From Candidatus Dormiibacterota bacterium (GTDB taxonomy: Bacteria; Chloroflexota; Dormibacteria; UBA8260): a stretch of DNA of 5,715 nt. Both the position numbers and the translations under genes were made by a program. The stretch spans positions 1-5,715 of the forward strand of contig CATPBU010000210.1 of the NCBI GenBank assembly GCA_955652455.1. The letters are read 5' to 3'. The notes under the pieces are model-generated. The model was not told where the DNA came from, searched no databases, and was given only the letters and a program-made list of their open reading frames with translations. This document shows positions 5,592 through 5,715 of this stretch, in pieces (positions within the stretch are counted from its first letter, which is position 1; each line of letters opens with the position of its first letter).

Positions 5592-5715
5592 TCACTCCGC
5601 GGCCGGGGCGGCGTCTGCGGGTGGCGTGACGGAGGCTGACCCCGATCCGCCGGCGCGACGGTGGCGCCGGCCCCCCCTGCGGCGACGACGTGTCCCGCTC
5701 GCGGCCGGAGCGGAC
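5592..5715 (-). CDS. Probable C-terminal tail of an unidentified gene, partial (5' end beyond the window)
   Basis: The minus frame is open from the right edge to TGA at 5594-5592 and gives 40 residues: an Ala/Ser/Pro piece, a strongly basic run (T-R-R-R-R-R-G-G-R-R-H-R-R-A-G-G), and an Ala/Pro-rich end (T-P-P-A-D-A-A-P-A-A-E). Basic, Gly/Arg-rich disordered tails like this commonly end RNA-binding proteins such as DEAD-box helicases or ribonucleases in high-GC bacteria, but no domain is visible and the product cannot be named. The stop falls 3 nt after that of the convergent EEP gene, tight packing typical of this window. The low complexity means the frame could be spurious. The main rival is a plus-strand start at GTG 5626. 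Confidence 0.45.
   Translation of the reverse strand, partial: SAPAASGTRRRRRGGRRHRRAGGSGSASVTPPADAAPAAE

Noticed and set aside
5590..5631. Inverted repeat CGTCAC ... GTGACG as a terminator between the convergent genes
   Set aside because: The stem is only 6 bp around a 30 nt loop, with no U-tract, and lies in the coding tail of the minus gene.
5626..5715. Possible plus-strand gene starting at GTG 5626 and running off the right edge
   Set aside because: Open to the edge but with no Shine-Dalgarno or -10 box. The 30 residues are low-complexity Arg/Pro. The minus-strand tail, with a stop packed 3 nt from the EEP stop, is somewhat better, though not decisively.

Overview
This is a gene-dense, GC-rich window (about two thirds G+C by eye) with six complete protein genes, one tRNA gene and two protein genes cut by the window edges. 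Gene content (MurI, a long-chain polyprenyl diphosphate synthase, an MscL with a cysteine-pair tail), the strong preference for G/C at third codon positions, and start codons sitting 7-10 nt behind TANNNT-type -10 boxes (leaderless style) suggest a high-GC bacterium of the Actinomycetota / Chloroflexota / Dormibacterota sort. The phylum cannot be fixed from this sequence. I see no phage, plasmid, IS, CRISPR or defence genes.

Layout. 1-427 (-): N-terminal 142 residues of an uncharacterised protein ending at the edge just after an HEWVH zinc-peptidase signature. 479-552 (+): a tRNA with anticodon UAA (leucine, codon UUA) but a short variable region. 521-940 (-): mscL, whose last codons and stop lie on the antisense strand of that tRNA. 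941-1060: divergent intergenic region. 1061-2128 (+): alpha/beta hydrolase. 2146-2982 (+): murI. 2979-3953 (+): polyprenyl diphosphate synthase, overlapping murI by 4 nt. 3966-4556 (-): unknown protein with about four membrane segments, convergent with the synthase. 4584-5588 (+): endonuclease/exonuclease/phosphatase-family protein, divergent from the membrane gene across only 27 bp. 5592-5715 (-): probable arginine-rich C-terminal tail of a gene that enters from the right.

How they fit together. The plus-strand trio (hydrolase, murI, prenyl synthase) is the only operon-like block. MurI supplies D-glutamate for peptidoglycan and the prenyl synthase makes long isoprenoid tails or carriers, so the block leans towards the cell envelope. 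murI may also have its own leaderless promoter inside the end of the hydrolase. The rest looks like independent housekeeping or hypothetical genes.

The most notable item is the tRNA: a leucine-type D-arm, A73 and a UAA anticodon on a class I body. No TTA codon was found in any gene of the window. I did not find convincing evidence for a new multi-gene system.
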